Source: Xanthomonas sp. DAR 80977 (GTDB lineage: Bacteria > Pseudomonadota > Gammaproteobacteria > Xanthomonadales > Xanthomonadaceae). From it: a stretch of 64,000 bases of DNA. The stretch is from contig NZ_CP162487.1 in the NCBI RefSeq assembly GCF_041240605.1, positions 1,867,001 to 1,931,000 on the forward strand, read 5' to 3'. The notes beneath the pieces are model-generated. The model was not told the origin of the DNA. It worked only from the letters and a program-made list of their open reading frames with translations, and made no database searches. The translations under genes and the position numbers were made by a program. Shown here piece by piece: positions 10,813 to 19,238 of the stretch; the first letter of the stretch is position 1; every line of letters begins with the position of its first letter.

Positions 10813-12047
10813 GCGGGCCGCGCGGCCACCAGCGGCCGCGGTTCCCGGATCGGCAGGTTGACCAGCGCTGCGGCCACGGCCAGGGCCATGTCGGCGTACC
10901 ACATCCACTGGTAGTTGCCGAAGCGCTCCAGCGCCACGCCGCCGAGCCAGGCGCCGAAGAAGCCGCCGATCTGGTGCGACAGCAGGGTCAGGCCGAACAG
11001 CGTGCCCAGGTAGCGCGGCCCGAACAGCTTGCCGATCAGGCCGGCGGTGGGCGGGACCGTCGCCAACCAGGTGAAGCCGAGCGCGGCAGCGAACAGGTAG
11101 AAGGTCAGCGGCGTCGGCGGCGCGAGCAGGTACAGGGCGATCAGCACCGCGCGGCTGGCGTACATCGCCAGCAGCAGCCACTTCATGCGCACGCGCTCGC
11201 CGAGCTTGCCGGCGATCAGGCTGCCGGCGACATTGAACAGGCCGATCAGCGCGATGGCGATGGCCGAGACGCTGGGCGCCAGCCCGCACAACGCGATTTC
11301 CCCGGGCAGGTGCGTCACCAGGAAGGCGATGTGCACGCCGCAGGTGAAGAAACCCAGGTGCAGGCACCAATAGCTGCGGTCGCGCAGGGCGATGCGCAGC
11401 TGCGCGCGCAGCCCGCCGTCGGGCGCGGCCGCCGTCGCGGTCGTGGTCGCGACCTGCGCCTGGCCCTTGCGGCGCAGCGGCCAGGCCAGCGGCAGGGTCA
11501 GCAGCGACAGCGCCGCCATGCCGGTCATGGCCATCGCCCAGCCGGCGGCGCCGATCATCCATTGCACCAGCGGTGCGAACAGGAACTGGCCGAGCGAACC
11601 GCCGGCGTTGATCAGTCCGGCGGCGAACGAGCGCTGTTCCGGCGCGAGGCGATGCGCGGTGGCGCCGATCAGCACCGAGAAGCTGCCGGCACCGGCGCCG
11701 GCCGCGGCGAGCAGGCCCAGGCTGACGATCAGGCCCCATTCGCTCGGCAGCCACGGCGCCAGGCCCAGGCCCAGCGCCAGCAACACGCCGCCCAGCCACA
11801 GCACCGGCAGCGGACCGCGCTGGTCGGCGATGGCGCCGAACACCGGCTGCACCGCGCCCCACACGAACTGGCCGACCGCCAGCGCGAAGCTGATCGCGGC
11901 GATGCCGACGCCGCTGCTGCGATGGATCGGCTCGACGAACAGGCCGGTGGTCTGGCGCGCGCCCATGGTCAGCATCAGCGTCGCCGACGCGACGATCAGC
12001 AGGCCCCAGTGGCGGCCGGCCTGCGCGTGCGGCGCGGCGGCGCTCAT
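10809..12047 (-). CDS. MFS transporter
   Basis: This 412-residue major facilitator protein has about 12 hydrophobic spans. The ATG at 12047 overlaps the stop of the upstream MarR gene as ATGA, so the two form a translationally coupled pair. The frame continues upstream within the MarR gene, but this start gives the standard N-terminus just before the first span. Motif-A-like residues (FGAIADQRGPLPVLWLGG) follow span 2. The sequence looks like the CynX/NimT or OFA-like branch of MFS. The substrate is unknown; the MarR partner suggests export of, or resistance to, a small aromatic or toxic compound. Confidence 0.9.
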   Translation of the reverse strand: MSAAAPHAQAGRHWGLLIVASATLMLTMGARQTTGLFVEPIHRSSGVGIAAISFALAVGQFVWGAVQPVFGAIADQRGPLPVLWLGGVLLALGLGLAPWLPSEWGLIVSLGLLAAAGAGAGSFSVLIGATAHRLAPEQRSFAAGLINAGGSLGQFLFAPLVQWMIGAAGWAMAMTGMAALSLLTLPLAWPLRRKGQAQVATTTATAAAPDGGLRAQLRIALRDRSYWCLHLGFFTCGVHIAFLVTHLPGEIALCGLAPSVSAIAIALIGLFNVAGSLIAGKLGERVRMKWLLLAMYASRAVLIALYLLAPPTPLTFYLFAAALGFTWLATVPPTAGLIGKLFGPRYLGTLFGLTLLSHQIGGFFGAWLGGVALERFGNYQWMWYADMALAVAAALVNLPIREPRPLVAARPA

Positions 12048-12487
12048 GCCGCGGCGTCCTCGCGATCGGTGCGCAGCGCGCGTTCCAGCTGCCGCAGCTG
12101 GCGGTGCAGGGCGCCGATGGCGGCATCGCCGGCCAGCGCGTCGATCCGCGCCTGCGCGCGCTCCCAGTGCGGCAGCGCACGCTTGAGCAGGCGCCGGCCG
12201 GCGGCGCTGACCACCACCAGCTTCTGCCGCGCATCGTCGCCGCGGCGTTGCTCGATCCAGCCGGCCGCCTGCATCGGCTTGAGATTGCGCGACAGCGTGC
12301 TGCGGTCCATGCCCAGGCGCTCGGCCAGTGCCCCGAGCTGTTGCGCGGTGCCGGCGCGGCGCAGGATCGAATACTCGTTCAGGCTCAGCCCCACGGCGCC
12401 CAGTTCGCGGTCGTAGACCTGCGAGGTGCGGCGCGCGGCGCGGCGCAGCAGGAAACAGGTGCAGCGGCAGGGAGCGGTGTCGTCCAT
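12044..12487 (-). CDS. MarR-family regulator with an N-terminal CxCxC motif
   Basis: This 147-residue winged-helix regulator heads a two-gene operon with the MFS transporter. The ATG at 12487 gives the family N-terminus; upstream extension would cross the operator palindrome. DNA-binding residues lie around 55-95 (QLGALAERLGMDRSTLSRNLKPMQAAGWIEQRRGDDARQK). Three cysteines, C7, C9 and C11, are packed just before helix 1 (PCRCTCFLLRRAARR). A C-x-C at this place is common in one branch of MarR proteins and could sense oxidants or metal, but that is inference. It probably represses its own operon through the palindrome 12 bases upstream. Confidence 0.92.
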   Translation of the reverse strand: MDDTAPCRCTCFLLRRAARRTSQVYDRELGAVGLSLNEYSILRRAGTAQQLGALAERLGMDRSTLSRNLKPMQAAGWIEQRRGDDARQKLVVVSAAGRRLLKRALPHWERAQARIDALAGDAAIGALHRQLRQLERALRTDREDAAA

Positions 12488-12498
12488 GCCCGGCAAAA

Positions 12499-12516
12499 TA
12501 CGTGCATATGCATGTA
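12499..12516. promoter_or_regulatory. Candidate MarR operator
   Basis: The 18-base imperfect palindrome TACGTGCATATGCATGTA has a perfect 10-base core, TGCATATGCA (12503-12512). It sits 12 bases upstream of the MarR start codon in a short A+T-rich stretch. Length and symmetry match the 16-20-base operators of MarR proteins. Binding would block the promoter or ribosome access of the marR-MFS operon. Confidence 0.6.
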
Positions 12517-12754
12517 ATTGGCAAGCGCCGGGTGGGCCGGGATGGGCGGCGTGTCGCCAGCGTTCGCGGGCAAGGCGGGCAGGCATGTCCCGATCGGTCG
12601 AAGGCCTGCCGCCGCATGGCGCGGCGCGCGTGCAGTCGCAGCGACGGTGCGCCTCGCCCGGGCACGGCGACGCACGAAGGCGCGCAGGCGCGATCGGGTA
12701 TCGCCGGCATTGCTATGCTCTGCGGCGCCTTGCGCTTGCCGGAGTGCCGTCCCG

Positions 12755-13906
12755 ATGCCGAACACACGCACCGCCTCGTTCCCGATCGCCGCCGCGCGGG
12801 CGCGCGCGCTGTGGCTGGATGCGCAGCGGCTGACCACCCCGGAACCGTTCGGCGCGGGCGCCGAGGCGGTACGCCAGGCCACCGCGCACCTGGGCTACGT
12901 GCAGATCGACACCATCCACGTGATCGAGCGCAGCCACCACCACGTGCTGTACAGCCGCATCCCCGCCTACCGCAGGCAGGACCTGGAGCAGGCGCAGGCG
13001 CAGGACAAGTCGGTGTTCGAGTACTGGACGCATGCGCTGGCCTATGTGCCGGTCGCCGACTACCGCATGTACGTGGCGCAGATGGCGCGCTACCGCGCGC
13101 AGGCGGATGCGGCCGGCACGGTGGATCCCGCCGACTACGCCAGGCTGCTGCGGCGCATCCGCAACGACGGGCCGTTGTCGATCCGCGATATCGACGACGA
13201 CGTGCTGGTCGAGAAGACCCATCCCTGGGGCAGCCGCAAGCCCTCGCGCACCGCCTTGCGTTACGGTTTCTTCAGCGGCGACCTGGTGGTCGGCCAGCGC
13301 AGCGGCATGCTCAAGACCTACGAACTGGCCGCGCGCCATTTCGGCTGGACACGGCGTCCGCGCCCGGCCAGCGACATGCAGCACGCGCAGTACCTGTTGC
13401 GACGCGCGCTGCGCTCACAAGGCCTCGTCGGCGTGGATTCGATCTGCTACGGCAATGCCGGCGCCAAGCCGGCGGTACGCGCGCTGATCGCCGCCGCGGT
13501 CGCCGCCAGGCGCCTGCTGCCGGTGCATCTGCAAGGGCAGGAGCAGGCCGCGCTGTGGGCGGAACCGGCGCTGCTGGAGCACGCGCCGCCGGTGCCGGAC
13601 GCCGCCGTCGCGCATCTGCTGTCCCCGTTCGATCCGCTGGTGATCCAGCGCAAGCGGCTGCAGCAGTTCTTCGGCTACGAGCATCGCTTCGAGGCCTACG
13701 TGCCGGCGGCGCAGCGGGTGCTCGGCTACTTCGCGCTGCCGGTGCTGGTCGGCGACCGCATCGTCGCCGCGCTCGACCTGAAGATGGACCGCCAGGCGGG
13801 CAGGCTGCTGATCCAGAAATGGACCTGGCTGGTGCCGCAGCGGCCCGCGCTGAAGACGGCGATCGACGCGGCGCTGCAGCGCTTCGAGCGCTTTCACCTG
13901 CACTAG
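12755..13906 (+). CDS. ycaQ: Winged-helix DNA interstrand-crosslink glycosylase, YcaQ/AlkX family
   Basis: This 383-residue protein belongs to the HTH_42/DUF1006 family, which includes E. coli YcaQ (AlkX) and Streptomyces AlkZ. These enzymes excise alkylated bases and unhook DNA crosslinks. The YcaQ-type catalytic motif Q-hydrophobic-D is visible as Q50-I-D52 in GYVQIDTIHVIERSHHHVLY. The ATG at 12755 follows GGAG; an in-frame extension to 12518 is arginine/alanine-rich noise. Length matches YcaQ (about 400). It stands alone, divergent from the marR operon and convergent with the hydrolase at 13995. Activity is assigned by family and motif only. Confidence 0.88.
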   Translation: MPNTRTASFPIAAARARALWLDAQRLTTPEPFGAGAEAVRQATAHLGYVQIDTIHVIERSHHHVLYSRIPAYRRQDLEQAQAQDKSVFEYWTHALAYVPVADYRMYVAQMARYRAQADAAGTVDPADYARLLRRIRNDGPLSIRDIDDDVLVEKTHPWGSRKPSRTALRYGFFSGDLVVGQRSGMLKTYELAARHFGWTRRPRPASDMQHAQYLLRRALRSQGLVGVDSICYGNAGAKPAVRALIAAAVAARRLLPVHLQGQEQAALWAEPALLEHAPPVPDAAVAHLLSPFDPLVIQRKRLQQFFGYEHRFEAYVPAAQRVLGYFALPVLVGDRIVAALDLKMDRQAGRLLIQKWTWLVPQRPALKTAIDAALQRFERFHLH

Positions 13907-13957
13907 CGCGGGTGCGGCCGCTCCCGCGCACGGCAGCGCGCAGCGGCGTACGCGGCT

Positions 13958-13988
13958 GGCCGGCGCACGCGCTGCGCGCACGCCGGCC
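13958..13988. terminator. GC-rich hairpin between convergent genes
   Basis: GGCCGGCG (13958-13965) pairs with CGCCGGCC (13981-13988) between the ends of ycaQ and the hydrolase gene. It has no T tract on either strand, so it is not a classical intrinsic terminator. It could still pause polymerase or protect 3-prime ends. Confidence 0.3.
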
Positions 13989-13994
13989 GGTGGG

Positions 13995-14984
13995 TCAGGC
14001 CTTGAAGAAGGCCAGCAGGTCCTGGTTGATCTCGTCGGGGTGGGTGGTGCACATGCCGTGCGGGTAGCCCTTGTAGACCTTCAGCGTGGCGTGCTTGACC
14101 AGCTTGGCCGACAGCAGCGCCGAGTCGGCGATCGGCACGATCTGGTCGTCGTCGCCGTGCAGGATCAGCACCGGCACCTCGATCTGCTTCAGGTCCTCGG
14201 TGAAGTCGGTTTCCGAGAACGCCTTGATGCAGTCGTAGTGGGCCTTGGCGCCGCCCATCATGCCCTGCCGCCACCAGTTGTCCTTGATCCCCTGCGAGAC
14301 CTTGGCGCCGTCGCGGTTGTAGCCGTAGAACGGCACCGGCACGTCCTGGTAGAACTGCGCGCGGTTGGCGGCGAGCTGCGCGCGGAAGCCGTCGAACACC
14401 TCGATCGGCAGGCCGCCCGGGTTGTTCGCGGTCTTGAGCATGATCGGCGGCACCGCGCCGATCAGCACCGCCTTGGCCACGCGGCCGGCGCCGTGCCTGG
14501 CGACGTAGCGCGCCACTTCGCCGCCGCCGGTGGAATGGCCGACGTGGATCGCCTGCTTCAGGTCCAGGTGCTTGGCCAGCGCGGCCACGTCGGCGGCGTA
14601 GGTGTCCATGTCGTTGCCGGTCGCGGTCTGGGTGGAACGGCCATGGCCGCGGCGGTCGTGGGCGATGACGCGGTAGCCCTGGGCGGCGAAGAACAGCATC
14701 TGCGCGTCCCAGTCGTCGGCGCTGAGCGGCCAGCCGTGGTGGAACACGACCGGTTGGCCGCTGCCCCAGTCCTTGTAGAAGATCTCGGTTCCGTCTTGCG
14801 TGGTGATGTATGGCATGGCTGTGTCCTGAGAGGCGCGCGGGCTGGCCGCAGGCGTGGGGGAAGAGCCGCTTCGGGCCGGCGCGGCGATGCCTGCCAGGGG
14901 CAGGGCGGTCAGCGCGGCGGCGCCGAGCAGCAGGCGCCGCCGGACAGGATCGGCGATGCCGGTAAGCGTCGTGTGAGCGTCCAT
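13995..14984 (-). CDS. Tat-exported alpha/beta hydrolase (chloroperoxidase-like)
   Basis: This 329-residue protein starts with a twin-arginine-type signal ([18 protein letters not shown], residues 15-32) and then a low-complexity linker. The rest is an alpha/beta hydrolase of the cofactor-free haloperoxidase/esterase group. The nucleophile is S151 in GHSTGGGE. The acid is probably in [10 protein letters not shown], and the histidine in GYPHGM near the C-terminus. Relatives without a signal start at [20 protein letters not shown], about residue 56, which is a possible alternative start. Export would place the enzyme in the periplasm, which is uncommon for this group. Its substrate is probably a small ester. 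Confidence 0.88.
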   Translation of the reverse strand: MDAHTTLTGIADPVRRRLLLGAAALTALPLAGIAAPARSGSSPTPAASPRASQDTAMPYITTQDGTEIFYKDWGSGQPVVFHHGWPLSADDWDAQMLFFAAQGYRVIAHDRRGHGRSTQTATGNDMDTYAADVAALAKHLDLKQAIHVGHSTGGGEVARYVARHGAGRVAKAVLIGAVPPIMLKTANNPGGLPIEVFDGFRAQLAANRAQFYQDVPVPFYGYNRDGAKVSQGIKDNWWRQGMMGGAKAHYDCIKAFSETDFTEDLKQIEVPVLILHGDDDQIVPIADSALLSAKLVKHATLKVYKGYPHGMCTTHPDEINQDLLAFFKA

Positions 14985-15187
14985 TGCGGTCCCTGCGTCG
15001 AAAGCGGCGCCGCAGATGATGCGGGGCGCAGCGCAACGCCGATTGCATAATCCTGCTGGTTTGCCGGCCAGCGGCGACCGCGCGGCGTCGCCGGCGCCGG
15101 CGCATGCCGCCTGTGGCGCGGCCAAGTCACCTCGTCACCACAGGCCGCTGCTTAGGCTGGGATTCCCTACCCAGCCCATGGCGCCGC

Positions 15188-16249
15188 ATGTCCGCAGCCA
15201 GACACTGTTTCCAGGATGCCGTCGACGCATGCATGCGCGGCGCGCCTGCCGTGCTGGCCGTGGTGATGGCCCGCGAGGGCTCCACCTACGCGCAGGCCGG
15301 CGCGGTCGCGCTGTTCGGCGCCGACGGCGCGCAGCAGGGCTGGCTCAGCGGCGGTTGCCTGGAACCGGAGATCGCGCGTTCCGCGGCGGACGTGGCCGCC
15401 ACCGGCACGCCGGCATGGATGGAGATCGACACGCGCGACGACGAAGACCTGCTGTCCGGTTCGGCGGTGGGCTGCCGCGGCCGCCTGCACCTGGCGCTGC
15501 TGCCGTTGCTGGCCTTGCCCGGGATCGAGGCGCTGGCGCAGGCATGGCTGCAGCGGCGCGGCGCGCTGACCCTGGCGCTGCAGGCCGACGGCGGCATCGC
15601 CGCCGCGGTCGCCGGGCAGGCGCTGCAGTGGCGCTTGCCGTGGCAGGCCGCGCCGGGCGCGGCGCCGTGCAGCGGCCAGGTGCAGGTGCCGCCGCCGCCG
15701 CGGGTCAGCGTGTTCGGCGCCGGCCCGGAAACCGCGCTGCTGCTGCCCTTGTTGCGGCAACTGGGCTGGATGACCACGCTGGTCGAGCAGCGGCCGCGCT
15801 GGGCGGCGCAGGCCGCGCTGGCCGACCTGGCGCTGGCGTGCACGCCGACCCGCGCGCTGGCCGACTGCGCCGACAGCGATGCGGCGCTGGTGATGCACCA
15901 CCATTTCGAACTGGACCGCGAGGCGCTGGATGCGCTGGCGGCGAGCGCGATCCCGTTCCTCGGCCTGCTCGGGCCGGCGCGGCGCCGCGAGGATCTGTTC
16001 CGTCTGCTGGGGCCGCAACAACGGGCGCAACTGCTGCCGCGGCTGCATTCGCCGATCGGGCTGCGGCTGGGCGGCAGCGGCGCGGAGGCGATCGCGCTGA
16101 GCATCGCCGCGCAGCTGCAGTCCACCCGCGCCGCGCAGCCCCGGCTCAGCGCCGTGCCGCAGGCGCGCGGCAGGCCGCCACGCCCGCGCAGCGACGACGC
16201 GGTGTCGCCGGCGCCGATGCCCTTGCATGCCGAGGGTGGTGCGCGATGA
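15188..16249 (+). CDS. xdhC: XdhC-family molybdenum-cofactor insertion protein
   Basis: This 353-residue accessory protein protects, sulfurates and inserts the molybdenum cofactor into xanthine-dehydrogenase-type enzymes. The N-terminal XdhC/CoxI domain includes REGSTYAQAGAVALFGADG and GWLSGGCLEPEI. The C-terminal Rossmann-like XdhC_C domain begins near VSVFGAGPETALLLPLL and ends with LHSPIGLRLGGSGAEAIALSIAAQL. ATG 15188 (MSAARHCFQDAV) is preferred over an upstream start because the extra residues are not family-like. The stop overlaps the next gene as ATGA. It converges on the paoABC operon and probably serves that enzyme, as PaoD does in E. coli. Confidence 0.92.
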   Translation: MSAARHCFQDAVDACMRGAPAVLAVVMAREGSTYAQAGAVALFGADGAQQGWLSGGCLEPEIARSAADVAATGTPAWMEIDTRDDEDLLSGSAVGCRGRLHLALLPLLALPGIEALAQAWLQRRGALTLALQADGGIAAAVAGQALQWRLPWQAAPGAAPCSGQVQVPPPPRVSVFGAGPETALLLPLLRQLGWMTTLVEQRPRWAAQAALADLALACTPTRALADCADSDAALVMHHHFELDREALDALAASAIPFLGLLGPARRREDLFRLLGPQQRAQLLPRLHSPIGLRLGGSGAEAIALSIAAQLQSTRAAQPRLSAVPQARGRPPRPRSDDAVSPAPMPLHAEGGAR

Positions 16250-16851
16250 GCCAGGCCCACGCCGCGTTGATCCTGGCCGCCGGCGCCAGCCGCCGCCTCG
16301 GCCATGCCAAGCAGGCGCTGACCCGCGATGGCGAGCCGCTGCTGCGCCGCGCCGCGCGCCTGGCGCTGGCCACCGCGCCGGCGCGCTGCGTGGTGGTGCT
16401 GGGCGCGCAGGCCGAGGCGCTGCGCCCGGCGCTGGACGGATTGCCGGTGGAATGCGTGCGCAATCCGGACTGGGCCACCGGCATGGGCGGCAGCCTGGAC
16501 TGCCTGCGCGCGGCGGTGCGCGACGATGCGTCGATCAGCCACAGCCTGGTGCTCGGCTGCGACCAACCGGCGCTGGAGGCCGTGCATCTGCAGGACCTGC
16601 TGGAGGCGGCGGCGCGTGCCGCGTCCGGCTGCGCGGTCAGCGCCTACGCCGGCGTGCGCGGCATGCCGGCGGTGGTGGCGCAGGCCAGTTGGCGCGAGCT
16701 GCCGCTGTCCGGCGATCAAGGCCTGCGCGCGCTGTTCGAGAGCCTGGCGCTGGACAGCCTAGGTTGCATCGTCGCCCCGGCATTGGCGCTGGACGTGGAT
16801 ACGCCGCAGGACGTGCTGGCGGCGGTGGAGCGCGGCTGGCTGGATCCGTAG
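16246..16851 (+). CDS. mocA: Molybdenum cofactor nucleotidyltransferase (MocA-like)
   Basis: This 201-residue NTP-transferase has the MobA/MocA signature LAAGASRRLGHAK (about residues 9-21) and a metal-binding GCDQP motif in mid-protein. MocA adds CMP to molybdopterin to give the MCD cofactor used by the PaoABC class. The ATG overlaps the xdhC stop by four bases, so it is translationally coupled to xdhC. The pair with XdhC and the convergent paoABC operon make cytidylyl transfer more likely than the MobA (GMP) reaction, but the sequence alone does not settle this. Confidence 0.88.
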   Translation: MSQAHAALILAAGASRRLGHAKQALTRDGEPLLRRAARLALATAPARCVVVLGAQAEALRPALDGLPVECVRNPDWATGMGGSLDCLRAAVRDDASISHSLVLGCDQPALEAVHLQDLLEAAARAASGCAVSAYAGVRGMPAVVAQASWRELPLSGDQGLRALFESLALDSLGCIVAPALALDVDTPQDVLAAVERGWLDP

Positions 16852-16892
16852 CGCCACTGTCCTGTGCGCGCCGTCGTGGTCGATCGATATTT

Positions 16893-16957
16893 GTAGGAGC
16901 GGCTTCAGCCGCGACCCGGCGTATCCGGCAACCGGTCGCGGCTGAAGCCGCTCCTGC
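16893..16957. repeat. REP-like palindrome, copy 2
   Basis: Same element as at 3434: GTAGGAGCGG start, inverted copy at the end (the final bases read CTCCTGC instead of CTCCTAC). It lies between the convergent mocA and paoC genes. Confidence 0.9.
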
Positions 16958-17020
16958 AGGGCATGTGGGCGCGATGGCATAAGCGGACACCGCGCGGCAC
17001 GGCGATGACCGCTCTTGCGC

Positions 17021-19216
17021 TCAGCCGATCAGCTTGTCCGGGGTGATCGGCAGTTCGCGGATGCGCTTGCCGGTGGCATGGAACACGGCGTTGGCGATGG
17101 CCGCGGGAATGCCGACCATGCCCAGCTCGCCCATGCCCTTGACCCCGAGCGGGTTGACGATGGTGTCGTCTTCCTCGACGAACATGGTCTCGATCTGGTG
17201 CACGTCGGCGTTGACCGGCACGTGGTAGTCGGCCAGCGAGGCGTTGAGCATGCGTCCATAGCGATGGTCGACCTCGGTGCCTTCGCTCAGCGCCATGCCG
17301 ATGCCCATCACCACGCCGCCGATCTCCTGGCTGTGCGAGGTCAGCGGATTCATGATCTTGCCGCAGGCGGTGGCCTCGATGACCCGGGTCACCTGCACCA
17401 TGCCGGTGTCCGGATCGACCTTGACCTCGATGAACTGCGCGCCGTGCGCGGCGGTGGCGTAGTTCTTGCGCTCGGCCGAGGGCTTGGACTCGTGCACCAC
17501 CTCCAGTTCCTGGAAGCCGTGCTGGCGCATCAGCCTGGCCACGTCCAGGCCGGCCTCGGGCTTGCCGGTCGGCTGCAGCCGGCCCTCGGCCAGTTCCACC
17601 TTGTCCACGTCCAGCCCGGCGAACGCGGCTTGCCCGTCCTGCCTGGCCAGGTCCAGCAGCTTGCCGCGGATCTCGCGCGCCGCGCCGTGGATCGCGCTGC
17701 CGACGCTGGCGGTGGTCCACGAGCCGCCCTGCGACGGCGCCTTGGGCAGGCGCGTGTCGCCGAGTTCGAACTGCACGCGCCTGGCGTCCAGGCCCAGGTA
17801 CTCGGCGGCGATCAGGGTCATCACCGTGTAGGTGCCGGGGCCGATGTCGGCGGTGGCGCTGCCGACCTGGGCGCTGCCGTCGGCCTTGAGCACCACCCGC
17901 GCCAGCGCCGGCATCTGCATCGCCGCCCAGGTGCCGGTGGCCATGCCCCAGCCGACCAGCAGGCGGCCGTCGCGCATCGAGCGCGGTTCGGGATTGCGCT
18001 TGCTCCAGCCGAAGGTGTCGGCGGCGAGCCGGTAGCATTCGCGCAGCGCCTTGCTCGAGAACGGCTTGCCGGTCTCCGGATCGGTCTCGGCGTAGTTGGC
18101 CAGGCGCAGCTGCAGCGGGTCCATCTTCAGCGCGTAGGCCAGTTCGTCCATCGCGCACTCGATGCCGAACATCTGGCTGATGGTGCCGGGCGCGCGCATC
18201 GCCTGCGGCGTCGGCAGGTCGGTTTCGACCACTTCGAAACGGTCCTCGACGTTGGGGCAGGCGTACAGCGAGCGTGCGTTGCGGAAGAAGGTCTCGTTGA
18301 ACGCCTCGATGCGCGAGGTGTTGAGCACGTGCCGGTAGCGGATCGCCTGCAGCTTGCCGGCGGCATCGGCGCCCAGGCCCAGCTCCACCCGGTAGTAGGG
18401 GCGGTAGCCGTGGCCGCTGAACATCTGCCGGCGCGTGTAGACGATCTTGACCGGGCGGCCGACCGCCCTGGACACCGCGCCGAGCAGGAAGGTGTAGTAG
18501 TTCGGGCGCAGGCACGAGCCGAACGCGCCGCCGACGAACAGCGACACCACGTTGACCTGTTCGGGCGCGATGCCGAAATAGCCGGCCAGCTGCTCGCGAT
18601 CCTGGTGCACGTTCTGGCTCTTGTTGATCACGGTCAGCGTGTCGCCGATCCAGTAGCCGATGCCGCCGTGCGGTTCCATCGGGTTGTGGTGCTCGATCGG
18701 CATCGTGTACGCGGCCTGCACCTTGACCTTGGCCGCGGCGAACGCCGCGGCCGGGTTGCCGCGCGGCTTCGGCGACTTGTCCGGGGTCGGATCGTGCGCA
18801 TGGCCGAGCAGCGCTTCGACATCGGTGCTTGGCGTTTCCGCCGCGTACTCCACCTGGATCAGCCGCGACGCATGCCGCGCCTGTTCGAACGTGGTGGCGA
18901 CCACCACCGCGATCGGCTGCGCGCTGAAATGGATGCGGTCGTCGACCAGCGCGCGGAACGACAGGTCTTCGCCTTTCTTCTTGACCGCGTCGGACACCGG
19001 CTTGACCGCGTTCAGGTGGGTCAGCACCTTGATCACGCCCGGCGCGGCCTCGGCGGCGCGGGTGTCGATGCGCACGATGCGGCCCTTGGCGATGGTGCTG
19101 GTGAGGATGTAGCCGTGGGTCAGGTGCGGGATCTGGAATTCCGCCGCGTAGCGCGCCTTGCCGGTGACCTTGGCGTAGCCGTCGACGCGGCGCATTTCCT
19201 TGCCGATGTAGTTCAT
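17021..19216 (-). CDS. paoC: Aldehyde oxidoreductase, molybdopterin-binding subunit (PaoC-like)
   Basis: This 731-residue large subunit carries the molybdenum cofactor and the aldehyde site. The N-terminus (MNYIGKEMRRVDGYAKVTGKARYAAE) is typical of YagR/PaoC. The base-catalyst glutamate is E697 in KGMGELGMVG; the PaoC equivalent is E692. The cofactor-binding loop near GGAFGSCLRP is also visible. No signal peptide is present; in E. coli the complex is exported through the Tat signal of PaoA, and the same is inferred here. It is the third gene of the operon, 22 bases after paoB. PaoABC oxidises many aromatic and aliphatic aldehydes. Confidence 0.94.
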   Translation of the reverse strand: MNYIGKEMRRVDGYAKVTGKARYAAEFQIPHLTHGYILTSTIAKGRIVRIDTRAAEAAPGVIKVLTHLNAVKPVSDAVKKKGEDLSFRALVDDRIHFSAQPIAVVVATTFEQARHASRLIQVEYAAETPSTDVEALLGHAHDPTPDKSPKPRGNPAAAFAAAKVKVQAAYTMPIEHHNPMEPHGGIGYWIGDTLTVINKSQNVHQDREQLAGYFGIAPEQVNVVSLFVGGAFGSCLRPNYYTFLLGAVSRAVGRPVKIVYTRRQMFSGHGYRPYYRVELGLGADAAGKLQAIRYRHVLNTSRIEAFNETFFRNARSLYACPNVEDRFEVVETDLPTPQAMRAPGTISQMFGIECAMDELAYALKMDPLQLRLANYAETDPETGKPFSSKALRECYRLAADTFGWSKRNPEPRSMRDGRLLVGWGMATGTWAAMQMPALARVVLKADGSAQVGSATADIGPGTYTVMTLIAAEYLGLDARRVQFELGDTRLPKAPSQGGSWTTASVGSAIHGAAREIRGKLLDLARQDGQAAFAGLDVDKVELAEGRLQPTGKPEAGLDVARLMRQHGFQELEVVHESKPSAERKNYATAAHGAQFIEVKVDPDTGMVQVTRVIEATACGKIMNPLTSHSQEIGGVVMGIGMALSEGTEVDHRYGRMLNASLADYHVPVNADVHQIETMFVEEDDTIVNPLGVKGMGELGMVGIPAAIANAVFHATGKRIRELPITPDKLIG

Positions 19217-19238
19217 TGCGGGTTCTCCGGTTGGTCGC

